This document shows, in pieces, positions 16,945 through 25,423 of a stretch of DNA of 50,123 nt (position 1 is its first letter; every line of letters starts with the position of its first letter). A model generated the notes under the pieces. The model made no database searches. It was not told the origin of the DNA and saw only the letters and a list, made by a program, of their open reading frames with translations. Origin of the DNA: a bacterium (GTDB lineage Bacteria > Zixibacteria > MSB-5A5 > WJJR01); contig JAKAKI010000084.1 in the NCBI GenBank assembly GCA_021813505.1, forward strand, positions 1-50,123. Direction: 5' to 3'. The position numbers and the translations under genes were made by a program.

Positions 16945-19887
16945 CTATCGAATGAGGGTCATTTTCTTTGTGATCGACTCGTTGATTGTCTGCAGGCGGT
17001 ACATGTAGACGCCGGAGGCGACAGTACGGCCACGGGAATCGGCTCCATCCCAGGTAACCGAATTGGCACCGGCGTAGTTCCAGCCATCCACCAGCGTGCG
17101 AACATGCTGGCCGAGCAAATTGAAAATGTCCAGCCGAACCAGGCCGTCGTGCTTCAGGCTGTACGAAATCACAGTTGACGGGTTGAAGGGATTGGGGAAG
17201 TTCTGATTGAGCAGGGCACTGGGGAGCATCGATCCGCCGCCCTCTCCCCCATCGACACTGGTGATCTCCAGCCAGCGTTTACGGGCATCGCCAGCCAGAT
17301 CCGCGAACTGTTGCGGGGAATCGGCCAGTACCAGCGCCACGGCAAACGTGACCTCGCCGGAGGGAGTCAGCGTAACGGGCAGTCCGCCGACGATTTCGAG
17401 CAGATCACCCTGGAGGCCGTTGGGAGACATGGTGCCGGGCTTCAGTGCTGTCAGCTTATCGGCTGCCGACAGCATCAGCTTGCCACCGTTGTTCAGATAG
17501 AAGCGTGTGGAGCCGAACGGCGTGCCCAACGGGATGATGCCGGCCACGGACGATGCATTCAGCGCCTGATGGTAGTAGCCGCCGGACTTGAAATCGAAGG
17601 CCGCGTGCTCGCTGCCACCGCCGGCGGCCGGCAGATCGACATCGAGCAGGAGTCCACAGGTGAGACTGTCAATGTTCAGTGCGGTCCGATTGTGAATCGT
17701 CCATTCGAGAATCGCCACGCGCCCGTCGTCCGTGCCCGAGAGCAGGCTGATCTGCTGCGAGACTTCGACACCAACCGGATAAATCGCGTGACGGTCATCG
17801 AAGGAAGCCGACGCGTTCGCGGAGCCACTCGCGCCCGCGGAGTACGTTATCGAATCCAGTGGCTCGAAATCGAACGGGCTGGAGCTTGCGCGGCGGGAGG
17901 CATCCGAAAGCCGGCCACCGGAGGCCGCGATCATCAAGGCGCCTTCATACAACACGTTGACGCCGCCGTTACTCAACCGCCAGCCGTAACCGGCATCGAT
18001 GAACGATCCGTTTCCCAAGCCGATCTGTCCCAGATTGGAAACGCCCAGCGCCATTTGCGCACCGGTGAGTTCTCCGACCTGGCCGTGTATGGGGAGACTG
18101 CAAATCATTGCAACTGTGTCGACCCAGTTCCAAGGCAGCGATCCACCGCTGACGGTTAGTTCGAAGTACACCGAGTCACCGATCCGTTCGGACGGAGCCG
18201 CGGCGATGGTAAACGGAGAACTGGAAATATCAGTGTTCTTCCCGGCCGGAAGAGCCGCGAACCGGGCGGTGTCAACCGGACAGGAGAAACCACTGGTCAG
18301 CGGACGCAACTTCCCAAGCAACCCCTGCACATCGGATAATTGTGCCTGAAGGGAAACCGTCAGGCTTGCGGTCTCGCCCGGGCTGAGCAGGCCATCGCCC
18401 GTCGGGTCGACATCGGCGCCGGCGACGGTGATGGTGGGCAACGATGGACCAGGAAGCGCGGCGAGAGCCGCGGCGATATTGATCAGGCCATGGCCGGATT
18501 CATTGTCGGGACCGGCGTTGCTGACGTCGGTGGCGGTGCTCATCAGGGCGAGCTTGATTTGCGCCGGAGTCAGATCGGGATTGTACTGGCGGAGGAGCGC
18601 GACCGCGGCGGCGACATGCGGCGCGGCCATGGAGGTGCCATTCATAAAGCGGTATGTCTGGCCTTTGTATGACGAGCGGATGGCGACGCCGGGAGCGACG
18701 ATATCCGGCTTGATCGAAATGCCATCGCATGCCGAGGGACCGCGGCTGGAGAACGACGGCACCGGGTAATCGGAGAGTGTGGCGTCAACGGCGCCGATTG
18801 CGAATGCGTTCGTGGGCGATCCGGCGTGGTCGGCCGGATTTCGCAGGGTCATCGAATTCGGCCCCTCGTTACCGGCGGCGAACACGCAGACAATGCCCAT
18901 CGCTTCGACATTGGCAATCGCCTGGAAGAAGACCGAGTCACAGGCGCTGATGATCGATTGGGAGATTCCCCAGGAATTGCAGACAACATCGGGAACGTCG
19001 CTGGACGTCTCCGGATTACCGTCGGGATCAGCGATCCACTGGAACGCACGCAGGATGTCGGCAATCGTGGCGCCGAGCGCAGATCCGCGATCGATGACGG
19101 CAGCGGTGATCCACTCGGCACCGGGGGCAATGCCGATCGTGTCAGCGCCGTCGTGCCCGACCATCGTGCCCATGACATGCGTACCGTGGCCGTTGTTGTC
19201 CATCGGCGCGGCCGCATTCAACGGATCGAACCAGGCAGCAGCGGTATCACCATGGATTCCCCGCCAGTTACCGGCGAGTGCGGGATGCACTCCCTCGACG
19301 CCGGTGTCGATTGACGCGACGAGCCGGCCATGGCCGTTCAAACCACGCGCCCACAATGTCCGCACGCCCACGGCCTCGAGATTGGTGCCCGCGGCCGCGG
19401 GAGACTGAGTGGGACCGGAGGAGGCGACCGGTTCGACGAGCGACACAGAAACGTTGGGGTAAATTCTCGCCACATCGCCGCTGGCCGCCAGACTCAAGAG
19501 GCCTTCGCGGTCGCAGCGAATGTGCATCATGTTTGCGATCCAAAACTTGTCGAGCACCTGGGTGCGCGAACGCGCAGGGACTGCGAGAGCATCGAGGACG
19601 GACGCTTCGTTCTTCGCCGTCAGAGAGCGCAGCGTGGCTTCGATCTGCTGGTGGCGCAGAGCCAGAGAAGTGGTCCCCTTGGACACCAGATCGATGGATT
19701 GGGCAAGTTGCCTGCTGTCGGTTGCCGCGACGAGAACGTCGAAGATCGTGTCCGCGGGAGCTGTGCCCAGGGCGGCCGAAAGACTGGATTCCAATGTCGC
19801 GGTGACTTTGGGGCCGAGCTCGGATGCGTAGCCAATGGCCGGCACCAGGAGGCAGGAGAGTATCGATATCGCGAGAAACTTCTTCAT
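16945..19887 (-). CDS. Secreted S8 (subtilisin-like) serine protease with C-terminal sorting domain
   Basis: The 980-aa protein starts with MKKFLAISILSCLLVPAIGYAS, a clean signal peptide. A propeptide-like stretch of about 150 residues follows, then the S8 domain with catalytic D194 (SIDTGVEG), H234 (NNGHGTHVMGT) and S419 (NGTSMAAPHVAAA). After the protease come beta-rich repeats (residues about 470-880) and a final sorting domain (NFPNPFNPSTVISYSL...GVYMYRLQT...KKMTLIR). The open frame extends to 20199, but the signal peptide fixes the start at 19887. No strong ribosome-binding site precedes it, and a sigma54-like element lies unusually close. It is co-transcribed with the M6 protease. Confidence 0.93.
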   Translation of the reverse strand: MKKFLAISILSCLLVPAIGYASELGPKVTATLESSLSAALGTAPADTIFDVLVAATDSRQLAQSIDLVSKGTTSLALRHQQIEATLRSLTAKNEASVLDALAVPARSRTQVLDKFWIANMMHIRCDREGLLSLAASGDVARIYPNVSVSLVEPVASSGPTQSPAAAGTNLEAVGVRTLWARGLNGHGRLVASIDTGVEGVHPALAGNWRGIHGDTAAAWFDPLNAAAPMDNNGHGTHVMGTMVGHDGADTIGIAPGAEWITAAVIDRGSALGATIADILRAFQWIADPDGNPETSSDVPDVVCNSWGISQSIISACDSVFFQAIANVEAMGIVCVFAAGNEGPNSMTLRNPADHAGSPTNAFAIGAVDATLSDYPVPSFSSRGPSACDGISIKPDIVAPGVAIRSSYKGQTYRFMNGTSMAAPHVAAAVALLRQYNPDLTPAQIKLALMSTATDVSNAGPDNESGHGLINIAAALAALPGPSLPTITVAGADVDPTGDGLLSPGETASLTVSLQAQLSDVQGLLGKLRPLTSGFSCPVDTARFAALPAGKNTDISSSPFTIAAAPSERIGDSVYFELTVSGGSLPWNWVDTVAMICSLPIHGQVGELTGAQMALGVSNLGQIGLGNGSFIDAGYGWRLSNGGVNVLYEGALMIAASGGRLSDASRRASSSPFDFEPLDSITYSAGASGSANASASFDDRHAIYPVGVEVSQQISLLSGTDDGRVAILEWTIHNRTALNIDSLTCGLLLDVDLPAAGGGSEHAAFDFKSGGYYHQALNASSVAGIIPLGTPFGSTRFYLNNGGKLMLSAADKLTALKPGTMSPNGLQGDLLEIVGGLPVTLTPSGEVTFAVALVLADSPQQFADLAGDARKRWLEITSVDGGEGGGSMLPSALLNQNFPNPFNPSTVISYSLKHDGLVRLDIFNLLGQHVRTLVDGWNYAGANSVTWDGADSRGRTVASGVYMYRLQTINESITKKMTLIR

Positions 19888-19902
19888 CTGCTCATGGTTT
19901 GA

Positions 19903-19917
19903 GCAAAGCCGGTGCCG
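19903..19917 (-). promoter_or_regulatory. Sigma54-like promoter close to the S8 protease start
   Basis: The minus strand reads CGGCAC-N5-TTGC, one base off TGGCAC-N5-TTGC. The predicted start of transcription would fall only about 4 nt before the ATG, implying an almost leaderless mRNA. The spacing is therefore a warning against this being a working site. Confidence 0.3.
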
Positions 19918-20160
19918 CTGTTCAAAAGCTAACCAAAATGGATCGTCAATTCCAGCCGCACGGGAGTACCCGTAACCAGTTGCAACTCGGGGACTTCCAA
20001 AAGCGGAGCGAATCGGGCGGGGCGGCTCCGAGGAATTCCTACACTTATACGTCGCAGAAGGGTGCACAGGACGCAAAGAAAAGCATAGGGGCGCAGGAGT
20101 TTGCGTTGTGGCATTGATTCGGGGTGCAGACGGATAATCGTGAGCGGCTCGAAACGAGGA

Positions 20161-20188
20161 ACCCGGTCCACCGCAAGGCGGACCGGGT
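20161..20188. repeat. 9-bp inverted repeat after the 571-aa protein gene
   Basis: ACCCGGTCC and GGACCGGGT enclose a 10-nt loop about 40 nt beyond the stop codon at 20229. It may end transcription, but the T-run lies on the wrong side of the stem for the minus-strand gene. Confidence 0.4.
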
Positions 20189-20228
20189 GAAAAACCCAAC
20201 AGGTTCAGGGTCGGGTCAAATGATCAGG

Positions 20229-21944
20229 TCATTTCAACAGCAGCATCTTGCGCGTCTCTTCTGAGGAGTTGGTGCGCAAGGTGTAGAAGTACACACCGGA
20301 GGTCACGGCGTTGCCGTCGTTGTCGCGCCCATCCCATTCGATCCTGTGGCGCCCGGAATCGAGATCGCCGGAGAACAGATCACGAACGATCTGGCCGAGA
20401 ATGTTGTGGATGCGCAGTTCGATGCGCGATGCCGAGCGCAGCGAGAAATTGATGGTGGTGCTGGGATTGAAGGGATTGGGGTAGTTCGCTTCGAGTGTGT
20501 ATTGGGCCGGTGTTGCACTTCCGGCCAGTTCCTCGACACCGGTGGGGCTCTGCACGGCCGCACGAATCATGAAGTTGCCGAGGTCGAAGTAGTACCATCC
20601 GTACGCATTGTCGTACCAGACCGATCGGTTGGGACTGACCACCGTCGTGTCGGTCGCCACTCCGGGCAGAGACGGGGAACTCGGCTGCCAGTAGAGGACG
20701 ACGAAGAAGCTCCCTGAGGTAATGACCGGCTGGGCGCCTTCGGGGATGATCACATCAGCCCATCCGGTGTTCGTGTCGGCAGAGACCACAAACGGTCCGG
20801 CGATCACATCTCCGGGAGGCCCGCCGGGATCGGCCTGGATCGCAAGGACCAAGGAGGTTGTGTCGTTCAGGAGAACGCGCAAGTGCGAGATGACCGCGGG
20901 ATAGCTTGACGGAGTGAAGTTTACGCCGAAGGCGTTGCCATCGTAAACGTCGGATTCAATCCAGAATTGCTCGGGAACGCCGTCATCGTATTTGATTTCG
21001 TGTCCGGGTTGAACAGTGTAGCGGAATGGAGATGCCAGGCCTTCGGGCGGGTCGGTCGCCGCGTTTTGCGCCGGTGAGTTGTCTTTTACCTGAACGTAGT
21101 ACTTCACATTGGTGCCGGCAGAGAAGGCGGGGATGAAACCGATGCATGAGCCGCTGCCAAGCGTCATGGTGGCGCTCTGGTAGCTGGCGCCGCCGTTGGT
21201 CGAGTAGCGAATCACGGCACTGTTGATGCCGTTGAGATCAGAGATGCTGGCCGTCACCTTCACCGGTCCATCGGCAGAGAAGGCTGTGCCCACCGGCATA
21301 TGCCAGACGGTCGGGGCCGTCATATCGGCGCCGTACAGCCGCACGTACGCCCTCAACACCATGTCCATGTTTGACGCCGCGACCCATTCGGCGCCGGGGG
21401 CGTGATAGGTCGTCCGCAGCGATCCGCCATCGTCATCGAACGTCGGATGCGGGGTGTTCGCCTGCATGATCTTGAGAACGACATGGAAGTCGGAGTTGCC
21501 GACGTCGACTGGTGCCGGGAAATCGACACGTTGAACACTCAGGTCGCCGGAGGCATAGATCATGAACGGCCCGGCCGTGAGCGTCCCAGGAGCTCCGGTG
21601 CCGTCGTCGCCGTAGATCGATACCGAAAGCGGTCCGGCGGGCTGGAAAGTCACCAGCGTGATGTACACGAGCGAGCAGGCCTGTGTGGGTGTGAAACGCA
21701 CTCCCCACTCAGCGTTGGCGATATCATCGACCGGATCGTAAACCATGGGGCCGGTGTCGTAAGCCAGCAGATACTCGCCGTCGTTGGCACCGGCAGAAAG
21801 CTGGACGGGCGCGATGGGCTGGGGTGCGTCCAGGTGTTTGACGGGAAGAGATTTGCTGCTAAACGTGCGTCCATCAGCGGCTCCGACAAAGAGCATCAGG
21901 CCCAGAAGGACAAGACAACTTAGGATGACCGCTGCTTTTCTCAT
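20229..21944 (-). CDS. Secreted two-domain protein with C-terminal sorting domain
   Basis: The 571-aa product starts at ATG 21944 behind GAGGAA and has a signal peptide (RKAAVILSCLVLLGLMLFVGAADG). Two related beta-rich domains follow. Domain one is about residues 45-205 (YDTGPMVYDPVDDIANAEWGVRFTP...). Domain two is about 310-470 (IKYDDGVPEQFWIESDVYDGNAFGVNFTP...). Both share the order G-V-F-TP, a short strand with PGGPPG/GTGAPG, and a GPF.V...W.D..P unit. An Ig-like linker (residues about 215-310) separates them. The C-terminus is a type A sorting domain (NYPNPFNPSTTINFSL...GVYFYTLRT...KMLLLK). I do not recognise an enzymatic motif; adhesion or glycan binding is possible. It has its own near-perfect sigma54 promoter. 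Confidence 0.85.
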   Translation of the reverse strand: MRKAAVILSCLVLLGLMLFVGAADGRTFSSKSLPVKHLDAPQPIAPVQLSAGANDGEYLLAYDTGPMVYDPVDDIANAEWGVRFTPTQACSLVYITLVTFQPAGPLSVSIYGDDGTGAPGTLTAGPFMIYASGDLSVQRVDFPAPVDVGNSDFHVVLKIMQANTPHPTFDDDGGSLRTTYHAPGAEWVAASNMDMVLRAYVRLYGADMTAPTVWHMPVGTAFSADGPVKVTASISDLNGINSAVIRYSTNGGASYQSATMTLGSGSCIGFIPAFSAGTNVKYYVQVKDNSPAQNAATDPPEGLASPFRYTVQPGHEIKYDDGVPEQFWIESDVYDGNAFGVNFTPSSYPAVISHLRVLLNDTTSLVLAIQADPGGPPGDVIAGPFVVSADTNTGWADVIIPEGAQPVITSGSFFVVLYWQPSSPSLPGVATDTTVVSPNRSVWYDNAYGWYYFDLGNFMIRAAVQSPTGVEELAGSATPAQYTLEANYPNPFNPSTTINFSLRSASRIELRIHNILGQIVRDLFSGDLDSGRHRIEWDGRDNDGNAVTSGVYFYTLRTNSSEETRKMLLLK

Positions 21945-22012
21945 CGCAAATTCCTCGGCAACAGGTGAGAACCACAACCCGGATCGCGCCGGGATCGCTG
22001 AGAGACAACGAT

Positions 22013-22027
22013 GCAAAGAAAGTGCCA
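22013..22027 (-). promoter_or_regulatory. Sigma54 (-24/-12) promoter upstream of the 571-aa secreted protein
   Basis: The minus strand reads TGGCAC-TTTCT-TTGC, an exact match to the sigma54 core with the required GG-N10-GC spacing. Transcription would start near 22001, leaving a 57-nt leader before ATG 21944. The activator at 32857-35787 is the only sigma54 regulator gene in the window. Confidence 0.7.
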
Positions 22028-22267
22028 CAGGCCGGGATTTTCCGGACTGCCACTGTGACACCGGAATCCGGCAGTCGAACTCCGTGAAGCATCAATGGTT
22101 GGACGGCGGGGATTTCACCGGAGTCCGTGACCGTTGCCTCGCGGGAAGTGCAAGTTCATTCACATCCTCTGTAAACCGGGGTACACAAGCAGAATTGGCC
22201 GGCGGGCGTTGTCAGCGCTGCGACGTGGGACCTGCGGATTCACATGGAAGGCTTTAGTGCCACCATA

Positions 22268-22300
22268 AAAAAACCCCCGGACCATGAGGACCGGGGGTTG
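22268..22300 (-). terminator. Rho-independent terminator of the TonB-receptor operon
   Basis: On the minus strand, AACCCCCGG pairs with CCGGGGGTT around a 10-nt loop and is followed by seven T. It begins about 20 nt after the stop codon of the 695-aa lipoprotein and closes the four-gene operon starting at 31619. Confidence 0.9.
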
Positions 22301-22319
22301 AATAGCACGGCAGGCAGGG

Positions 22320-24407
22320 CTATGGACCTTCGTCAAGTGTGTGATTATAGAACCAATCGGTCATGCCCTTGACGTACTCAGCAGCTTCAGCCTCTTTGAA
22401 GAACCACAACGGGCATCCCATGAACGCCGTCTTGTACTTCGGTGTCTTCATAGAGGGGCCAATCGTCCGAATTGCTACGAGCCTATCGCTGGCCGAGCTG
22501 TTTCCCGGTCGCCAGCTCTTGAACACGTACAATGGCCGGGTGCCAGGGGCACCGACCTCGGTCCAGCGCTCGACATAGCCGACAGCCGGAACGCCGCGGA
22601 TTACGTCTGTCTTGAGTGTGGCACGGAGCGACAGCCAGTGGCGGTCAACGCGCAAGCTGTCGATGCTCATATTCCGGGGCAAATTCGCCGGCGTCTGCAG
22701 CGAGGGGTCGTTGCTTTCGATGGCCGCTGACCGAATGAATTCGTCGTTGGAAGCCGGCGGGTTGCCATTGATGCCCTTGGCCACCCCGAAGAAACCCGCA
22801 TAGTACATGCCGGAGACCCCAAGGTACCTCGGCGCGAACAACTCTTTCTGATCCAGGAAGCGGTAGAGCACCGGGCCGGAACTGGGACCGATATTCGTAC
22901 CATTCAGAATTCCAACCCTCGTAACGAGCCAGAGTTTGCCACCGACGTCCAGGTACTGTGCGAGAGATGGCCGTGCATCGGGATTGGTGGTGATGGGCTC
23001 CTGGATATCATCATCAATGTACAGGACCATTTCGTGCTTTGAAAGCACGGTCAGCGGCACGGAGTTTGTGCATTGTTCTTTGGGGGCATAGCATTGATTG
23101 GCCTGACCCGCCCGTTGCCAGAAGTCCAGTACCGGATCGAAACGCGCGTGAGGTCCTTGAATGTACGCGTCGATCGTATCCACCATGCGCCGGAGGAATA
23201 CGCGGTTGCTGTCGTAGCCATTGTTAATCCAACTGGGATAGCCGCCAAGCGACATTTTATAGGCGGTTTCATCCACGAGAAGCAGTTTGCGCTCGAATTT
23301 CGCGTAAACCGCCTGGAAGGCTGAGGCCGCGGGAGTCGGGTCGGCTACAGAAGCATCGTCACGCGATTGAATAACGAACAGGAAGTACGCGGTTCTGGTA
23401 GTGTCAGGCGGCGGGGTCAGCGAATCCGCCTGACGCCAGAGATTGTATATGATGGTGGCGGTATCAGCGACCCACACGCCCTTTCGGGGATCGCCGCTGT
23501 TGGATTCGAGGATCGGGGCCGAGTACATCGCGGTATCAGCCAACTTGGGCCGATCCGCGGGCGCGCCACTGCCGATCGGATAAGGGCCGTAAACCCGCCA
23601 GTGGTAGTCGAGTTTCGCGCGCCCCGGCAGGAAGTCGAGGTTGTCACTGCCTGCCCATGAAATGGTGATGCCACGGTAGGTTTCGGTCAGTGCCGGGAGC
23701 GAGAAATAGGTCCGGTAGGGATCAAACGCGGAAATCCTCGTCTCCGGCCAGTGGTTGTCGCGCAGGAAGCTGCGGTACTTGATGTCCGACTCGGCGCCCT
23801 GATCGTCGACGGCGCGGATGAACATGTACTGCCCAACAGAGAGAGACACACAGTTGATTGGCTGGCGGACATCCTTGATGCCGATCACGTTTCCCGTGCT
23901 GTCGTAAATGTTCACCGTCACGGTTTGCGAGTCGCAGTCGAGCGTATCGAAGGACGCATAGAGCGGAACGCGTGACTGCGTCGGCAGGGACGCTGTGCTG
24001 GAGTCAACAAAGATCGATACCCACGGCAGCGAGTCTTTGGCGCAGCGCAGGAAGCGTTCGAGGTCGTTCGTGCCGGGGCACGCGTTGTTATGCCGGGCGA
24101 GGTATTCTTTCACGCTGAACCCGTCCGCGGCGGAATCTTCGCGTACGACGGCGTAGTCGTAGCGAATCACACGCCCGTCGGCGTCCGATCCATACCAGAA
24201 GACGGTCGGATTGGCCCCCAGCAATTCACCGCCCGGAGGCACGTTGACCAGGATCAGTTCGGGGCCCTGGTTGCCCGGTGATTTGCCCGTGATCTTCAGG
24301 CGTCCGCAACTGCCCGCAATCAGCATGACCATCAGAATGGTGGCGCCGATACGGCAGCCATTCCACAAGGCCGGCGGGAGGGAGCGATTGTGATTGTGTA
24401 TCGTCAT
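22320..24407 (-). CDS. Large surface lipoprotein of unknown function
   Basis: The 695-aa protein begins at ATG 24407 behind GGAGG. It has a hydrophobic leader (IGATILMVMLIAGSC) with lipobox IAGSC near residue 34. An Ig-like N-terminal part follows (PPGGELLGANPTVFWYGSDADGRVIRYDYAV, about residues 55-85). The rest is unrecognised but resembles the FCB proteins that end TonB-receptor/PorV operons, with a late segment DETAYKMSLGGYPSWINNGYDSN and an alpha/beta-like region (LVDETA..., LYIDDDIQEP). No catalytic motif is visible. It is the last gene of the operon, 28 nt after the PorV-like gene, directly before a strong terminator. Confidence 0.8.
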   Translation of the reverse strand: MTIHNHNRSLPPALWNGCRIGATILMVMLIAGSCGRLKITGKSPGNQGPELILVNVPPGGELLGANPTVFWYGSDADGRVIRYDYAVVREDSAADGFSVKEYLARHNNACPGTNDLERFLRCAKDSLPWVSIFVDSSTASLPTQSRVPLYASFDTLDCDSQTVTVNIYDSTGNVIGIKDVRQPINCVSLSVGQYMFIRAVDDQGAESDIKYRSFLRDNHWPETRISAFDPYRTYFSLPALTETYRGITISWAGSDNLDFLPGRAKLDYHWRVYGPYPIGSGAPADRPKLADTAMYSAPILESNSGDPRKGVWVADTATIIYNLWRQADSLTPPPDTTRTAYFLFVIQSRDDASVADPTPAASAFQAVYAKFERKLLLVDETAYKMSLGGYPSWINNGYDSNRVFLRRMVDTIDAYIQGPHARFDPVLDFWQRAGQANQCYAPKEQCTNSVPLTVLSKHEMVLYIDDDIQEPITTNPDARPSLAQYLDVGGKLWLVTRVGILNGTNIGPSSGPVLYRFLDQKELFAPRYLGVSGMYYAGFFGVAKGINGNPPASNDEFIRSAAIESNDPSLQTPANLPRNMSIDSLRVDRHWLSLRATLKTDVIRGVPAVGYVERWTEVGAPGTRPLYVFKSWRPGNSSASDRLVAIRTIGPSMKTPKYKTAFMGCPLWFFKEAEAAEYVKGMTDWFYNHTLDEGP

Positions 24408-24435
24408 GAGTTAATCCTCCGTGGGACAATCCGGC

Positions 24436-25380
24436 TTAAAAGTCCACTGTCAGTGAAAACCGCTGCACCTTGTCGAGCGCCTTGAAGTCCTGGAAGGCGT
24501 AGTCGACACGCGCTTTGTAGCGCTCGGCGAACTTGAAGGTCAGTCCGCCGCCAACAGAGAGGCCGCCGAGATCATACTCGAAACGGTCCCCCAGGCGGAA
24601 TGAGGCGAAGTTGTTGAAGATGTATTCCACGCCCGCGCTGTAGCTCTCGCGGTTGTCAGCGGGGTGCGATCCCTCGATAGCCAACACCGCATGATGTTTG
24701 GGGGAATCGAGAATGTCGACGGCACCGCCGAACCGGAAATTGATCGGCAGCGGAAATTCCTCGGCGATGTGCCGCATGTCCGGTCCGAAGTTGGAGATCA
24801 GCATGGTGATTTTGAAGTTGCGGAACCCGGTGTTGTAGATCGTGCCGACGTCCGCGGCCCAGCCGGTGGCGCGTTCGATTTCGAGCAGTTCATCCACGAG
24901 CTTGAACGTGGCGCCCACGGAGAAGCGGTCTGTCAGGAAACGGCCATAAGACACGGAGACGGCGTAGCCTTTGGCGCCAAACGTTGTCCCATCACCATAA
25001 GGGTACTTGTAGTCGGTCCGTGACATGTCGCCCGCGTCGAGACCGTAGTAGCCGAAGCCCACGACACCGCCGAACTTGAGCGGCATCGTGAACGCGGCAA
25101 ACGAGTGCGTGATATCCGCCGGGTACTGAATGTAGGAGAGCATCAGTTCCCGGTTTTCAATCTGCACCAAGCCTGCGGGATTGTAGTAGACCGCAGAGGC
25201 ATCATCGGCGATCGCCGTGAAAGCGCCACCGATCGCGTCGGCGCGCGGGGAGACACCGATCTTGAGGAATTGTACGCCGGTTGTCCCGACCTTGTCCTGT
25301 GCGGATGCGTCGGGGCCGACCACAAGAAGACTGGCCACGCAAGCGATACCGATCACCCATCCGATCCGTCGAATCATCAT
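24436..25380 (-). CDS. PorV/PorQ-family outer-membrane beta-barrel protein
   Basis: PorV is the outer-membrane shuttle of type IX secretion, moving sorting-domain proteins to the attachment complex. The 314-aa protein has a signal peptide (ending DASAQ) and the diagnostic N-terminal motif VQFLKIGVSPRADAIGGAFTAIADDASAVYYNPAGLVQIENRELM. It continues with alternating beta-strands up to a terminal aromatic F (FSLTVDF). Start ATG 25380 (MMIRRIG) follows GAGG. It stands between a secreted 907-aa sorting-domain protein and a lipoprotein, in an operon led by a TonB-dependent receptor. Other T9SS components were not seen in this window. Confidence 0.88.
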   Translation of the reverse strand: MMIRRIGWVIGIACVASLLVVGPDASAQDKVGTTGVQFLKIGVSPRADAIGGAFTAIADDASAVYYNPAGLVQIENRELMLSYIQYPADITHSFAAFTMPLKFGGVVGFGYYGLDAGDMSRTDYKYPYGDGTTFGAKGYAVSVSYGRFLTDRFSVGATFKLVDELLEIERATGWAADVGTIYNTGFRNFKITMLISNFGPDMRHIAEEFPLPINFRFGGAVDILDSPKHHAVLAIEGSHPADNRESYSAGVEYIFNNFASFRLGDRFEYDLGGLSVGGGLTFKFAERYKARVDYAFQDFKALDKVQRFSLTVDF

Positions 25381-25423
25381 TGTAATATCCTCGTGATTGC
25401 GTCCCATGAGGTGACAAACCCAC

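Larger units (their letters stand above)
19888..20228. other. Gap between S8 protease and 571-aa protein genes
   Basis: Apart from the sigma54-like element at 19903-19917 and the inverted repeat at 20161-20188, no gene or repeat-family member was recognised in these 341 nt. The region lacks the GC-rich palindromes common elsewhere in the window. Confidence 0.5.

Noticed and set aside
20161-20188. Classical terminator after the 571-aa protein gene
   Set aside because: The stem is good but no T-tract follows on the minus strand, so it is listed only as an inverted repeat.
19888-20199. Upstream extension of the S8 protease frame
   Set aside because: A clear signal peptide begins at 19887; the upstream part has no coding character.
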